Shown: one piece after another, positions 37,300 through 46,379 of the stretch
How the letters are laid out: every line of letters begins with the position of its first letter
Numbering within the stretch: the stretch's first letter is position 1
Assembly (NCBI GenBank): GCA_016720805.1
Contig: JADKJZ010000014.1
Span: forward strand, 744,001-808,000
Reading direction: 5' to 3'
DNA: 64,000 bases
Source: Gemmatimonadota bacterium
Lineage (GTDB): Bacteria > Gemmatimonadota > Gemmatimonadetes > Gemmatimonadales > GWC2-71-9
Translations under genes and position numbers: made by a program
The notes under the pieces: generated by a model
Databases searched by the model: none
What the model was told of the DNA's origin: nothing
Seen by the model: the letters and a program-made list of their open reading frames with translations, nothing else

Positions 37300-37326
37300 C
37301 AACGGCCTCGCGAGGGGCCGTTTTCT
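37300..37326 (+). terminator. Intrinsic terminator or attenuator before purA
   Basis: AACGGCC (37301-37307) pairs with GGCCGTT (37316-37322), followed by T-rich TTCTTG. It ends the trpS-pilT-like unit. Because the likely purA promoter is upstream of it, it may also control purA. Confidence 0.6.
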
Positions 37327-37345
37327 TGTGCCGGAAGGGTGAGCC

Positions 37346-38626
37346 ATGTTCGACCGGAAGCACAGCTGCATCGTGGTGGTCGGCGCCCAGTGGGGCGACG
37401 AAGGGAAGGGGAAGCTCGTCGACGTCCTCGCGGAGCAGGCGAACGTCGTCGTCCGCTACCAGGGCGGGGCCAATGCCGGCCACACGGTGGTGGTCGGCGA
37501 TCGACAGTTCGTCCTGCACCAGATTCCCTCGGGGATCCTCCACGCCGGGGCGAAGTGCGTCGTGGGCAACGGCGTGGTCCTCGACCCCGAGACCTTCTTT
37601 GCCGAACTCGATGAGTTGGCGACGCAGGGGATCGACGTCGGCGGGCGACTCTTCATCTCCGACCGCGCCCACGTCGTCCTGCCGTACCACAAGCTGCTGG
37701 ACGCGGCAAGCGAGAAGCAGCAGCAGATCGGGACCACGGGGCGGGGCATCGGCCCGACCTACGAGGACAAGATCGGCCGCCGCGGGGTCCGTGTGGCCGA
37801 CCTGATCCGCGCCACCGTGTCGCGGGAAATGGTGGCGGAGCGGATCGAGCGCGCCAATGCGCTGCTCGCCATGATGGGATCGACGATGCGCGCCGATCTG
37901 GACGAACATCTCGCCCTGATGGCGCGCCTGGGCGCCCGCCTGCGGCCCCTGGCCACGGACACGGGACTGCTGGTCCACCAGGCGCTCCGCGACGGCCAGC
38001 GGGTCCTTCTTGAGGGCGCACAGGGGGCCCTGCTCGACGTGGACCACGGCACCTACCCGTTCGTCACCTCCTCGAACACCACGGCCGGTGGCGCCGCGAT
38101 CGGCGCCGGCATCGGTCCGACCGAAATCGACGGTGTCCTCGGCGTGGTGAAGGCCTACACGACGCGCGTCGGCAATGGCCCGCTTCCGACCGAAGCGGGC
38201 GGGGACCTCGAGGAGCGGCTGCGCACCCTTGGGGGGGAGTTCGGCGCCACCACCGGCCGGCCACGTCGCTGCGGATGGTTCGACGCGACGGTCGTCCGCT
38301 ACTCGGTCCGGGTCAATGGCCTGACCGGGCTCGCGGTCACCAAGCTCGACGTCCTCGACTCCTTCGCCGAGATTCCGGTCTGCACGGCCTATCGCCTCGA
38401 CGGCGACGTCTGCAGTGAGGTGCCGAGCGATGTTGAACGACTCGGGCGCGTCGAGCCGGTCTACGAGACTCTCCCGGGGTGGCAGCAGCCCACCGACGGC
38501 GCGCGCAAGCTGGCCGACCTGCCTCCGGCCGCACGGGCCTACCTCGACCGGCTGCAGGATCTCTCCGGCGCACCGATCCGGTATGTGAGTGTGGGGACGC
38601 GGCGGGATCAGATCATCGAGTGCTAG
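37346..38626 (+). CDS. purA: Adenylosuccinate synthetase
   Basis: 426 residues. First step from IMP to AMP: IMP + Asp + GTP to adenylosuccinate. GAQWGDEGKGK (13-23) is the GTP/IMP-binding loop with the catalytic Asp; NAGHTVV carries the catalytic His; TTGRPRRCGWFD and KLDVLDSF are also typical. ATG at 37346 after AGGGTGAG. Heptamer site D follows 5 bp after the stop. Confidence 0.97.
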   Translation: MFDRKHSCIVVVGAQWGDEGKGKLVDVLAEQANVVVRYQGGANAGHTVVVGDRQFVLHQIPSGILHAGAKCVVGNGVVLDPETFFAELDELATQGIDVGGRLFISDRAHVVLPYHKLLDAASEKQQQIGTTGRGIGPTYEDKIGRRGVRVADLIRATVSREMVAERIERANALLAMMGSTMRADLDEHLALMARLGARLRPLATDTGLLVHQALRDGQRVLLEGAQGALLDVDHGTYPFVTSSNTTAGGAAIGAGIGPTEIDGVLGVVKAYTTRVGNGPLPTEAGGDLEERLRTLGGEFGATTGRPRRCGWFDATVVRYSVRVNGLTGLAVTKLDVLDSFAEIPVCTAYRLDGDVCSEVPSDVERLGRVEPVYETLPGWQQPTDGARKLADLPPAARAYLDRLQDLSGAPIRYVSVGTRRDQIIEC

Positions 38627-38631
38627 GCGGG

Positions 38632-38733
38632 AGTCGTAGGTCGTAAGTCATAGGTCGTAGGTCGCACAACGTGAAGGCCGGCGTCCTCCTGGGACGCCGG
38701 CCTTCGGTCAGCTACGACTTACGACCTATGACC
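38632..38733. repeat. Heptamer array site D (GGTCGTA family), inverted arms
   Basis: Left arm: five 7-mers of AGTCGTA/GGTCGTA type (38632-38666). Right arm: three complementary units TACGACT, TACGACC, TATGACC (38713-38733). A perfect terminator hairpin fills the centre. The flanking genes converge and stop within a few bases of the arms. Confidence 0.85.
38673..38705. terminator. Bidirectional terminator between purA and the pilin operon
   Basis: GAAGGCCGGCGTCC (38673-38686) pairs perfectly with GGACGCCGGCCTTC (38692-38705) around a 5-nt loop. The stem ends in A/T-rich pairs on both sides, so it can serve both convergent units. It is the strongest hairpin in the window. Confidence 0.75.
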
Positions 38734-38735
38734 TT

Positions 38736-40784
38736 TCATTGCGCCCGCAAATCCGCGAAGTAGGCCGCCAATCCCTTCTGCGCGAGCCAGACCGGGTCGA
38801 GTTCGTAGTACCGCGACTCGATGAAGCGACCGGTGGTCGGGAAGTAGGGCGGCGGGTTGATCGCGCCGCAGGGATCGTATGCATGCGCCTCGGCGTAGCC
38901 GTAGGCGGTCGAGCTGTTGTAGGCACTGTAGGTGTAATAGTCGACGCGACCCATCGCGATGCCGCCGCTGACCCGCACGCACCCGGCCGGTGCGCCGCCA
39001 CACCGCTCGGCGGTGGCCGTCGCGTCGAACGTGCCGGTGAGGTAGTACGGCGCGGAGGGTCCCGGCACACCATTCAAGCCGGTCGAATAGAAGTTGCCGG
39101 TCGTCCCGCTCCCGCTGCCCGCCGCGAGAATGAACATGTTGAACTGTTCGTCGGCCGGCGTGTCGTCGAAGCCTCCGAACATGCGGGCCGCGACGCGGAA
39201 CGGCGTCTGCACGTTGTTGTCGGCGATGATCGCATCGAGGGTCGCGATGCTTCCCATGATGTCGCCTTCCGCGTCACACTTGGTGCCCGGCGCGTTGTGA
39301 TACAGGACGTCGTCGGCGAGGATGATGTTGCCGGTGGCGAAGACCGAGACGCGGCCGCGGAGCTTGCCACTGACGGCGACGTCGCCCTGCACGAAGACCA
39401 CGCCCTTGAAGTTGACGTTCGCGCCGAGGGGAATGAGGTACGCCGCATCGGAGCGAACCGCGCCGAGGCCGGCCATTGCACCGGCCCGGCGCTTCTTCCA
39501 GAAGCCCATCGGATACGAGGCCGCGTCGGTGATGGTCGAGTCCGGCGTGATCACGCCGGAGCCTGTCGTGGAGAAAAGCTCGGGCGCGCCACCCAGCAGG
39601 CACTTGCGAGTGCCGGCGGGCGATGGCGAGGCGGCGATGGAGGACGGGCGGGTCCCCTGCGTGCCGCCGGAGAGGACGTATTGCACCGCGGCGCGCTTCA
39701 CCGAGGCCGAGCCGGTGACATTCTCGTAGACGCTCTTGGCCGAATAGAACTCCTGGTTGCCGTTCAGGTTCACGACGGCACCACAGTTCAACGAATACAT
39801 GTTCGGATCGTTGTTGTACGTCGTACCCGATGGCACGCGCGGCCACCGGCGGGCGGTGGTGTAGGCCAACACCGAGTCCGAGGTGTTTTTCGCAACCCAG
39901 ACCCGCATGAAGCCCTCGTTCCACTCGATCGTGCCGTTGCCGTTCACGTCGACGGTGAGGAACTCGATCCGCATCCCCGGCGTGTGGGAGCCGGTGGTCG
40001 GCGCGGTCAGGTCGTAGTCGCCATTGGCCGCGTCGGCATCCTGCGCATACTGTCGCATCAGGTTGATGCGCGCCGGGGTCGGCCATGGCACGGCCGTCGC
40101 GCCGACCTTGATGCCCTTGCGATAGTCGCCCGAGCTCTGGTTCGTCACCGAACCGACGACTGTCACCGGACCGGCGAACACCGTCTTCGGCGAGGTGCAC
40201 CCCGACTGCAACTTGAGGGCGTTGTTGGAATGGAACGGGCCGGTGATCGACTCGCTGCAGCCGTAGGCCGCCGAGCCGGCCCAGTTGTTCACGGCCACGG
40301 CGAACTTGGCCCAGGACTCCTGGGTCAGCAGCAGCCGCCGGGCCGCGACGGCGCCGCGCGGGTCACGAATCACCGAGAGCGCGCTGGCGAAGTTGCTGCC
40401 ATACTGTCCGGCCGTGGCCGAGCCGCCGGTACGTCCACCCGTACGCCCGACATAGAGCGAGCGCGAAATCCGTGGGACCGTGCCGCCGAGCGCGTCGAGC
40501 ACGGGCGCATTGGAAGCCATGGTGGTGTAGCCGTTGAACGGCAGCAGCGAGTCGAAGATGCCGCGGTTGAGCGAGTCGCGGATGATTTCGAGTCCGCCGT
40601 TCGCCGCCGATTGCAGTGCGGCTTCCCGCGCCGTGAACTTGGTGGTTTCCTGGGCGGCCCCGCTCATCAGGATCGCGCCGAGGGCCATCGCCGAAATGGC
40701 GATCGAGATCAGCAGCGTGAGAATCAGGGCGGCGCCGCGCCGATTGTGGCGCGACGCGCGGTGGCGAGGCAACAGGCTGGTCAT
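38736..40784 (-). CDS. Large PilX-like minor pilin / pilus-associated protein
   Basis: 682 residues. An N-terminal prepilin-type helix follows RRG (GAALILTLLISIAISAMALG), without the Glu5 of major pilins, as in GspK/PilX-type proteins. The long exported part has many Ser/Thr/Gly/Asn residues, a calcium-loop-like DVNGNGTIEWNEG near 315, and several Cys (CSES, CTSP, KCLLGG, KCD, RCGG, GCVR) that could form disulfides. Typical PilX is under 250 residues, so this one may carry an extra tip or adhesin domain. The start ATG overlaps the upstream gene's stop (ATGA). Confidence 0.7.
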   Translation of the reverse strand: MTSLLPRHRASRHNRRGAALILTLLISIAISAMALGAILMSGAAQETTKFTAREAALQSAANGGLEIIRDSLNRGIFDSLLPFNGYTTMASNAPVLDALGGTVPRISRSLYVGRTGGRTGGSATAGQYGSNFASALSVIRDPRGAVAARRLLLTQESWAKFAVAVNNWAGSAAYGCSESITGPFHSNNALKLQSGCTSPKTVFAGPVTVVGSVTNQSSGDYRKGIKVGATAVPWPTPARINLMRQYAQDADAANGDYDLTAPTTGSHTPGMRIEFLTVDVNGNGTIEWNEGFMRVWVAKNTSDSVLAYTTARRWPRVPSGTTYNNDPNMYSLNCGAVVNLNGNQEFYSAKSVYENVTGSASVKRAAVQYVLSGGTQGTRPSSIAASPSPAGTRKCLLGGAPELFSTTGSGVITPDSTITDAASYPMGFWKKRRAGAMAGLGAVRSDAAYLIPLGANVNFKGVVFVQGDVAVSGKLRGRVSVFATGNIILADDVLYHNAPGTKCDAEGDIMGSIATLDAIIADNNVQTPFRVAARMFGGFDDTPADEQFNMFILAAGSGSGTTGNFYSTGLNGVPGPSAPYYLTGTFDATATAERCGGAPAGCVRVSGGIAMGRVDYYTYSAYNSSTAYGYAEAHAYDPCGAINPPPYFPTTGRFIESRYYELDPVWLAQKGLAAYFADLRAQ

Positions 40785-41977
40785 GGCGCGGCGCTCGTGG
40801 TGATGGCGGTGGTCCGGATCGTGGACTGCGACGGCGTGCAGTCCTGGGCGGCGATGCCGAAGGTGTAGCCGGTCGAGAAGGCGTGACCGGTGATGTCGGT
40901 CGTGTAACTCGTCTGGCCGGCCTCGGACCGGACGACGAGCAACGGCTCGGCCCAGACGCTGGCCGACGAGAGTCGTCGCCAGATGATGTACTGGGTGACG
41001 TCCTGCTCGCCGGACTCCTGGTCCGGTGACGCCGTCCACGCGATTCGGATCACCCCGTCGCCGGGATTCGGCTCCGTGGCCGTGAGCGTCCCAGGCTCGA
41101 GGGGGACACGCCCGCACACCGTCGGGAGCGGGATGCCGTTGTTCGGCACTTCGATCGTCGTCGAGATGTCGCGGAACCGTTCGGCCGTTCCGCTCTCGCC
41201 ATTCGTCAGTCGGAAGTGCAGCCGCACGGCGCGGATCGAGTCGGGCCGGACATAGTTCGCCGAGTCGGTGGCCGAGATCCCGGCGACGAGCGGGCGACGG
41301 ATCAAGGGAAGCACGCCGGCCGGCGCGATCTGAAGCGTGTCCCCGGTCGTAAGTTGCCGCTGCATCAGGTACTCGAAGAACGGCCTGCCGTTCGGGTGCG
41401 CCAGAATGTTGCGCGCGACCATCTCCGGCGTCCCGGCATTGACGCGTTGCCACAGCACATAGTCGTCGCTGCGCGTGGTGCCTGCATCCAGGGAGAAGTA
41501 GAGGATGTACGTCTCCGCGGCCGACGGGGAGCCGTTGCCAAGCTGGTAGGTCTCCGGCGGATAGGTGTACGACGGGGAAGAGTTCGGAATGGCGGCCTGT
41601 GCGGCCTGGGTCCACGCCGTGGTCTCTTCGACCGGGGTGTCGATGTTGAAATAGGTGGCCCAGCGCATGTCGACGGTGTCGTGCTCGACATAGTCGGTGT
41701 TGAAGGCCAGCACGCCGTTGGCGCCATAGACCAGCACGGGCTGGTTGTTGGGAGTGCCGGCGCCCATCGTCCGAATGATCCGTTCGGCCGCCTCGATGGC
41801 GCCGCGAGCGTTTTCGATCAGGTCGTAGCGGGCCGTGTTGTTCTTGAAGTTCTGGCTCTGCGACCGGAACAGCGCATAGGTGGCCCCCGTGACGAAGGTC
41901 AGCACGGTGACCGCGAGCAGCAGCTCCATCAGCGAGAAGCCGGCTCGGCGCAGCATGGGGGGCGTCGGGTGGGTCAT
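40781..41977 (-). CDS. PilW-like minor pilin with a fibronectin-type domain
   Basis: 398 residues. The prepilin signal (RRAG followed by FSLMELLLAV) has Glu5 and a class III cleavage site. The middle part is a PilW-like beta domain. The last ~110 residues (from about GTLTATEPNPGDGVIRIAW to FGIAAQDC) look like one fibronectin type III repeat. Third gene of the minor-pilin operon; one base separates it from the preceding gene. Confidence 0.75.
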   Translation of the reverse strand: MTHPTPPMLRRAGFSLMELLLAVTVLTFVTGATYALFRSQSQNFKNNTARYDLIENARGAIEAAERIIRTMGAGTPNNQPVLVYGANGVLAFNTDYVEHDTVDMRWATYFNIDTPVEETTAWTQAAQAAIPNSSPSYTYPPETYQLGNGSPSAAETYILYFSLDAGTTRSDDYVLWQRVNAGTPEMVARNILAHPNGRPFFEYLMQRQLTTGDTLQIAPAGVLPLIRRPLVAGISATDSANYVRPDSIRAVRLHFRLTNGESGTAERFRDISTTIEVPNNGIPLPTVCGRVPLEPGTLTATEPNPGDGVIRIAWTASPDQESGEQDVTQYIIWRRLSSASVWAEPLLVVRSEAGQTSYTTDITGHAFSTGYTFGIAAQDCTPSQSTIRTTAITTSAAP

Positions 41978-41978
41978 G

Positions 41979-42374
41979 TCAGGGACTCGCGATGACGGCG
42001 GTGACGGCCACGGTGTCTTTGAGGCCCGGGTCGATCACCCGGACGGTCACCGTGGTGCGGTCCCGTGCGGGGGACCCGGACTGGTCGCGGACGATGGTGG
42101 TGATCCGGCGCATCCGCGGGAAGCCGGAGAACCCGGTGGTGTCAGCGCCGGCCCCGCTGGCGTAGAGGGTCGCCAGCCGCGGGTAGCGGGGGTCGGCCCG
42201 GACCAGCTCCAACCGGTCCTGAGCGACCCCGGCCGACACGACCCGGATCGACGATCCGGTCATCCCCTTGGTGAACTCGGTCGAGAATCGCGCGAAGGTG
42301 GTGGTGATCAGGACCAGGATCACCACCGCGAGCAGGACTTCGACCAGGGTGAAACCGCGACGTGTCTGCGTCAA
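41979..42374 (-). CDS. PilV-like type IV minor pilin
   Basis: 131 residues. The prepilin peptidase site is TRRG followed by FTLVEVLLAVVIL with Glu5. The exported part is short and resembles PilV/GspI-like proteins (VAQDRLELVRADPRYP, TVTVRVIDPG). Its start overlaps the stop of the upstream pseudopilin gene (ATGA). Confidence 0.75.
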   Translation of the reverse strand: MTQTRRGFTLVEVLLAVVILVLITTTFARFSTEFTKGMTGSSIRVVSAGVAQDRLELVRADPRYPRLATLYASGAGADTTGFSGFPRMRRITTIVRDQSGSPARDRTTVTVRVIDPGLKDTVAVTAVIASP

Positions 42375-42934
42375 TTGGCCCTCCGCCAGCTACCGGTGCT
42401 CATGGAATAGAGGGTCGGGCGTCCGGTCGCCCGGACCACCGAGATCGCTCGGCAGCGCTTGCAGGATGCGTCAGTCAGCGCCGAGGTGAGGTAAATGGTA
42501 CCGCCCCGGGAGGCGGAGCCGTCGCGGCGGAAAACGATGGTGGAGATCTCGGTCGGGTCCGAGGGACCAGGCACGTCGGTCGAGGTCCCCCTGGTCATCC
42601 GGGCCGGCTCGTCCAGGACGACGGTGCGGACCCGTTCCCCGCTTCCGACGGCACCATTGTTATCCACGTCTTCGTGAATCTGGATCCGCTGGGGATCGAC
42701 CACCACGAAGCGGACATTGGCCTGCAGGGTGACGGCAAGTCGCTGTGCCTTGCTCACTTCCGTGATCACTTCCCGGGCGATGGCATCGGTCCGGTAGCGC
42801 TGCCAGTCGAGCCGTGAGGCGGCGATCCCGGAGAGGATGCCGATCATCACGATGACAATCAGGAGCTCGATGAGGGTGACGCCGAGGCGCCCCCACCGGG
42901 CCGCGGGGCCATGGTGCGGGGGGCGACGTTTCAT
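42371..42934 (-). CDS. GspH/FimT-family pseudopilin
   Basis: 187 residues from the ATG at 42934; upstream in-frame extension is possible but has no prepilin-like features. The prepilin site is GRLG followed by VTLIELLIVIVMIG. The body has SKAQRLAVTLQANVRFVVVD and IVFRRDGSASRGGTIYL, typical of GspH/FimT. First gene of the operon, in the order FimT-PilV-PilW-PilX known for type IV pilus priming. No pilY1 follows. Confidence 0.8.
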   Translation of the reverse strand: MKRRPPHHGPAARWGRLGVTLIELLIVIVMIGILSGIAASRLDWQRYRTDAIAREVITEVSKAQRLAVTLQANVRFVVVDPQRIQIHEDVDNNGAVGSGERVRTVVLDEPARMTRGTSTDVPGPSDPTEISTIVFRRDGSASRGGTIYLTSALTDASCKRCRAISVVRATGRPTLYSMSTGSWRRAN

Positions 42935-43041
42935 GATGCATCGAGCAATGATGGCCAATTGTCCTGCCTCTGGATGGAGCCGACTGCCGGGAGCCGTTAC
43001 CTTCCCGCTCGCGAACACGGGCTACCCTCCTCCACTTCTGC

Positions 43042-43047
43042 TAGTTT
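43042..43047 (+). promoter_or_regulatory. Possible -10 box of glycyl-tRNA synthetase gene
   Basis: TAGTTT lies 6 nt before the ATG at 43054, like other suspected leaderless starts in the window. No good -35 is seen. The divergent gap 42935-43053 has no other clear element and no heptamers. Confidence 0.3.
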
Positions 43048-43053
43048 CGGACC

Positions 43054-44385
43054 ATGGCTGATCTGACTTTAATGGACAAGCTGGTCTCCCTGGCCAAGCG
43101 CCGGGGCTTCGTCTTCCAATCCTCGGAAGTCTACGGCGGGCTGGGCTCGGTCTGGGACTACGGCCCGCTCGGCGTTGAGCTGAAGCGTAACGTCAAGGAC
43201 CGCTGGTGGCGCTCCCTGGTGCACGCCCGGGACGACATCGAGGGGCTCGATGCCGCCATCCTGATGCACCCCAAGGTCTGGGAGGCCTCCGGCCACGTGG
43301 CCGGCTTCACCGACCCGATGGTCGACTGCCGGACCTGCAAGGGCCGCTTTCGGGCCGACAAGCTGGCCGACGCCCGCTGTCCCCAGAAGCCGAGCAAGGT
43401 CCCGGGGGAGCACACCGCGTGCGACCTGACCGAACCCCGGCTCTTCAACCTCATGTTCAAGACGTTCATGGGGCCGGTGGAGGACACGGCGGCGGTGGTC
43501 TACCTCCGGCCGGAGACGGCCCAGGGAATCTACGTCAATTACCTGAACGTCCTGAACAGTTCGCGGCAGAAGATCCCCTTCGGCATCGCCCAGGTCGGCA
43601 AGGCGTTCCGCAACGAGATCACGCCCGGCAATTTCATCTTCCGGACCCGCGAGTTCGAGCAGATGGAGATGCAGTTCTTTGTCCGCCCCGGCAGCGACAT
43701 GGAGTGGTTCGAGCAGTGGCGTGCCATCCGCATGCAGTGGCACCACGACCTCGGCCTGACGCCGAGCAAGTTGCGCTGGCACGAGCATGGCCCGGGGGAG
43801 CTCGCCCACTACGCCAAGGCGGCCTACGACATCGAGTACGAGTTTCCCTTCGGCTGGCAGGAGATCGAGGGCATCCACAATCGTGGCAATTTCGATCTCG
43901 GGCGGCACCAGGAGCACTCCGGCAAGAAGCTCGAGTACTTCGATCCGCAGGCGAATGAGCGCTTCCTCCCGTACGTCGTCGAAACCTCGGCAGGCGCCGA
44001 TCGCGTGACGCTGACGGTGATGGCCGACGCCTATCGCGAGGAAGAGGTCGAGGGTGAAGTGCGCGTGGTGCTCGGATTCCACCCGCGCATTGCGCCGATC
44101 AAGGCCGCCGTGCTGCCGTTGACCAAGAAGGACGGGCTGCCCGAGGTCGCCGACGCGCTGTATCACGATGTCAAGCGTCGCTTCCCGTCGTTCTACGATG
44201 ACGGTGGTGCGATCGGCCGGCGCTATCGCCGTCAGGACGAGGTCGGCACGCCGTGGTGCTTCACGATCGACCACGACACCCTGACGGATCGCACCGTGAC
44301 GGTGCGTCACCGTGACTCGATGCAGCAGGAGCGTATCGGCCTCGACCAGGTGGTTGCCTGGGTGGCCGCCAAGCTGGAGGAGTGA
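43054..44385 (+). CDS. glyS: Glycyl-tRNA synthetase (single-chain, alpha2 type)
   Basis: 443 residues, class II synthetase of the dimeric type rather than the alpha2beta2 glyQ/glyS type. Motif 2 is in FRNEITPGNFIFRTREFEQMEMQFF; motif 3 in VETSAGADRVTL. A zinc-like CRTCKGRF/CP insertion follows motif 1. The C-terminal anticodon-binding domain begins around RIAPIKAAVLPL. Stop overlaps a GTG six bases upstream of the next start. Confidence 0.95.
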   Translation: MADLTLMDKLVSLAKRRGFVFQSSEVYGGLGSVWDYGPLGVELKRNVKDRWWRSLVHARDDIEGLDAAILMHPKVWEASGHVAGFTDPMVDCRTCKGRFRADKLADARCPQKPSKVPGEHTACDLTEPRLFNLMFKTFMGPVEDTAAVVYLRPETAQGIYVNYLNVLNSSRQKIPFGIAQVGKAFRNEITPGNFIFRTREFEQMEMQFFVRPGSDMEWFEQWRAIRMQWHHDLGLTPSKLRWHEHGPGELAHYAKAAYDIEYEFPFGWQEIEGIHNRGNFDLGRHQEHSGKKLEYFDPQANERFLPYVVETSAGADRVTLTVMADAYREEEVEGEVRVVLGFHPRIAPIKAAVLPLTKKDGLPEVADALYHDVKRRFPSFYDDGGAIGRRYRRQDEVGTPWCFTIDHDTLTDRTVTVRHRDSMQQERIGLDQVVAWVAAKLEE

Positions 44386-44387
44386 CC

Positions 44388-45665
44388 ATGGCGAAGCACG
44401 CAGCACATCGGGCCATCGGGTCGCACCGGTTGCGCCCCGAGAGTTTGATGATGGGGTACGGCTACGACCCGACGCTGTCCGAGGGTGCCATCAAGTGCCC
44501 GATCTTTCAGACGTCGACCTTCGTCTTCGAGAGCGCCGAGGCCGGCAAGGCCTTCTTCGAGGTGGCCTACGGGCTGCGTGAGGCGAGCCCCGGCGAGGTG
44601 CCGGGGCTCATCTATTCCCGGCTCAACAATCCCGACCTCGAGGTGCTCGAGGATCGACTCTGCCTCTGGGACGAGGCCGAGAGTTGTGCGGTCTTCAGCA
44701 GCGGGATGGCGGCGACGACGACGGCACTGATGGCCTACCTCCGTCCCGGTGACGTCGTGATTTACAGCGCGCCGATCTACGGCGGGTCGGATCACTTCCT
44801 GCACCACGTGTTGCCGACCTGGGGCGTGACGGCGATTGCATTGCCCGCCGGCGAACCGGCGGCCGCGCACGAATCGCGGCTGCGCGAGGAACTGGCCGGC
44901 CGGCCGCTCGGCGCCGTCCTGCTCGAGACGCCCGCCAATCCGACCAACGGGCTGATCGACATCGCGGCGGTCGTCGCCATGACGAGGCGACTCGAAACGC
45001 CGGGCCGCCATGCCCCGGTGCTCGTCGACAACACCTTCCTCGGCCCGCTCTGGCAGCAGCCGCTGCGGCACGGCGCCGACATCGTCCTCTACTCGGCGAC
45101 GAAATTCATCGGCGGCCACAGCGACGTGATTGCGGGGGCCGCCCTCGGCAGCAAGGCGATGATGGCGCCGGTGCGCGGTCTGCGCACGTTCCTCGGCTCG
45201 ATGCTGTCGCCGATGGATGGCTGGCTCCTGATGCGCTCGCTCGAGACGCTCAAGATGCGGATGACGGCCGCCATGAAGAACGCGCGGCATGTCGCCCGCT
45301 TTCTCAAAGCCCATCCCAAGGTTGCCGCCTTGCACTACCTCGGCGAGATGAGCGCCGACCATCCGATGCGCGACGTCTACGAACGGCAGTGCACCGGGCC
45401 CGGGTCGCTGATCGCCTTCGAGGTGTTCGGTGGTGAGGCGGCGGCGTTCCGGGTCCTCAATGCGATGCAGCTGGCCAAGCTGGCGGTCTCGCTGGGGGGC
45501 ACCGAGTCGCTGGTGGAGCACCCCGCGTCGATGACGCATGCCGACGTCTCCAAGGCGGATCAGGCGCGCTATGGCATCACCCCCGGGCTGATCCGGCTTT
45601 CGGTGGGCGTCGAGCACTACGAGGACCTGATCGCCGACCTGGCGCAGGCCCTCGACCATGCCTGA
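44388..45665 (+). CDS. Trans-sulfuration PLP enzyme (cystathionine gamma-synthase/lyase family)
   Basis: 425 residues from the ATG at 44388, which has GGAGG 8 nt upstream; a GTG at 44382 is an alternative. Fold-type I PLP enzyme of Cys/Met metabolism: YSRLNNPDLEVLE, FSSGMAATTTAL, and the PLP lysine in YSATKFIGGHSD. SLGGTESLVEHPASMTHA near the C-terminus is a family signature. Cystathionine gamma-synthase, gamma-lyase or methionine gamma-lyase cannot be told apart by eye. Confidence 0.9.
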   Translation: MAKHAAHRAIGSHRLRPESLMMGYGYDPTLSEGAIKCPIFQTSTFVFESAEAGKAFFEVAYGLREASPGEVPGLIYSRLNNPDLEVLEDRLCLWDEAESCAVFSSGMAATTTALMAYLRPGDVVIYSAPIYGGSDHFLHHVLPTWGVTAIALPAGEPAAAHESRLREELAGRPLGAVLLETPANPTNGLIDIAAVVAMTRRLETPGRHAPVLVDNTFLGPLWQQPLRHGADIVLYSATKFIGGHSDVIAGAALGSKAMMAPVRGLRTFLGSMLSPMDGWLLMRSLETLKMRMTAAMKNARHVARFLKAHPKVAALHYLGEMSADHPMRDVYERQCTGPGSLIAFEVFGGEAAAFRVLNAMQLAKLAVSLGGTESLVEHPASMTHADVSKADQARYGITPGLIRLSVGVEHYEDLIADLAQALDHA

Positions 45666-45671
45666 GCGTTC

Positions 45672-46379
45672 GTGACGCTCGCGGCGTTCGAGCGGATGAT
45701 CCGCCGGATGAGTACCGAGGTGCCCACCGAGTACTTCGACGGCGTCACCGAGGTGGTGGTGTCGCCGCGGGCGGTGCCGCATCCGACGCGCGCCGAGATC
45801 TATACGCTGGGCGAGTGCATTCCACTGCCGCTTGAGCAGGAGGCCCCCGAGGCCGTCCAGAGTCGGGTGGTGCTTTACCACGGCTCCTTCCTCGCGCTGG
45901 CGCACCTCGACCCATCGTTCGACTGGGAGCGGGAAGGCTGGGAAACGCTGACCCACGAGCTGCGGCACCACGTGGAATGGCGTGCACGCGGCGACGACCT
46001 CGAGGCGCTCGATCGCGCGGCGGAAGCCAACTACGCCCGCCAGGATGGCGACCCGTTCGATCCCCTCTTCTTCCTCGATGGCGACGCGCCAGTCGCCGAT
46101 GTCTACCAGGTCGAGGACGACTGGTTTCTCGACCTGGTGGTGCGGCAGGTTCCCTCGGCGGTACGCTTCAATTGGCACGGCAAGCGCTATGTCGCCGAGG
46201 TGCCGCCGCAGACGTCGCTGCCCGCCTATCTTCTGGTGGATGGCGTGGATGAGCCGCCCCCCGGCGACTTGATCCTCGTGCTGCGGGTGAAGCCACGGTT
46301 GTTCGACCTCTTTCGTTCCCGCCCCCTGCATCAGGGTGCGGTGCAGGCGGTCTCCGACACGCGCGATGAGGTGCCCTGA
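45672..46379 (+). CDS. Zincin-like metallopeptidase family protein
   Basis: 235 residues, GTG start. H95ELRH (in LTHELRHHVEW) is an HExxH zinc site, preceded by a hydrophobic strand (VVLYHGSFLAL) and a Trp-rich stretch. It resembles the small bacterial zincin-like family (DUF1025 type), though the third ligand is not obvious; Glu/Asp residues in ARGDDLEALDRAAEANYARQ are candidates. No signal peptide, so cytoplasmic. It overlaps the next gene (TGATG) and forms a tight three-gene cassette with an 89-residue unknown and a ubiquitin-like protein. Confidence 0.65.
   Translation: MTLAAFERMIRRMSTEVPTEYFDGVTEVVVSPRAVPHPTRAEIYTLGECIPLPLEQEAPEAVQSRVVLYHGSFLALAHLDPSFDWEREGWETLTHELRHHVEWRARGDDLEALDRAAEANYARQDGDPFDPLFFLDGDAPVADVYQVEDDWFLDLVVRQVPSAVRFNWHGKRYVAEVPPQTSLPAYLLVDGVDEPPPGDLILVLRVKPRLFDLFRSRPLHQGAVQAVSDTRDEVP

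Noticed and set aside
38736..41615. A single 959-residue protein spanning the PilX-like and PilW-like regions
   Set aside because: The upper part is an off-frame shadow of the PilW-like gene; a prepilin-type start at 40784 overlaps that gene's stop.
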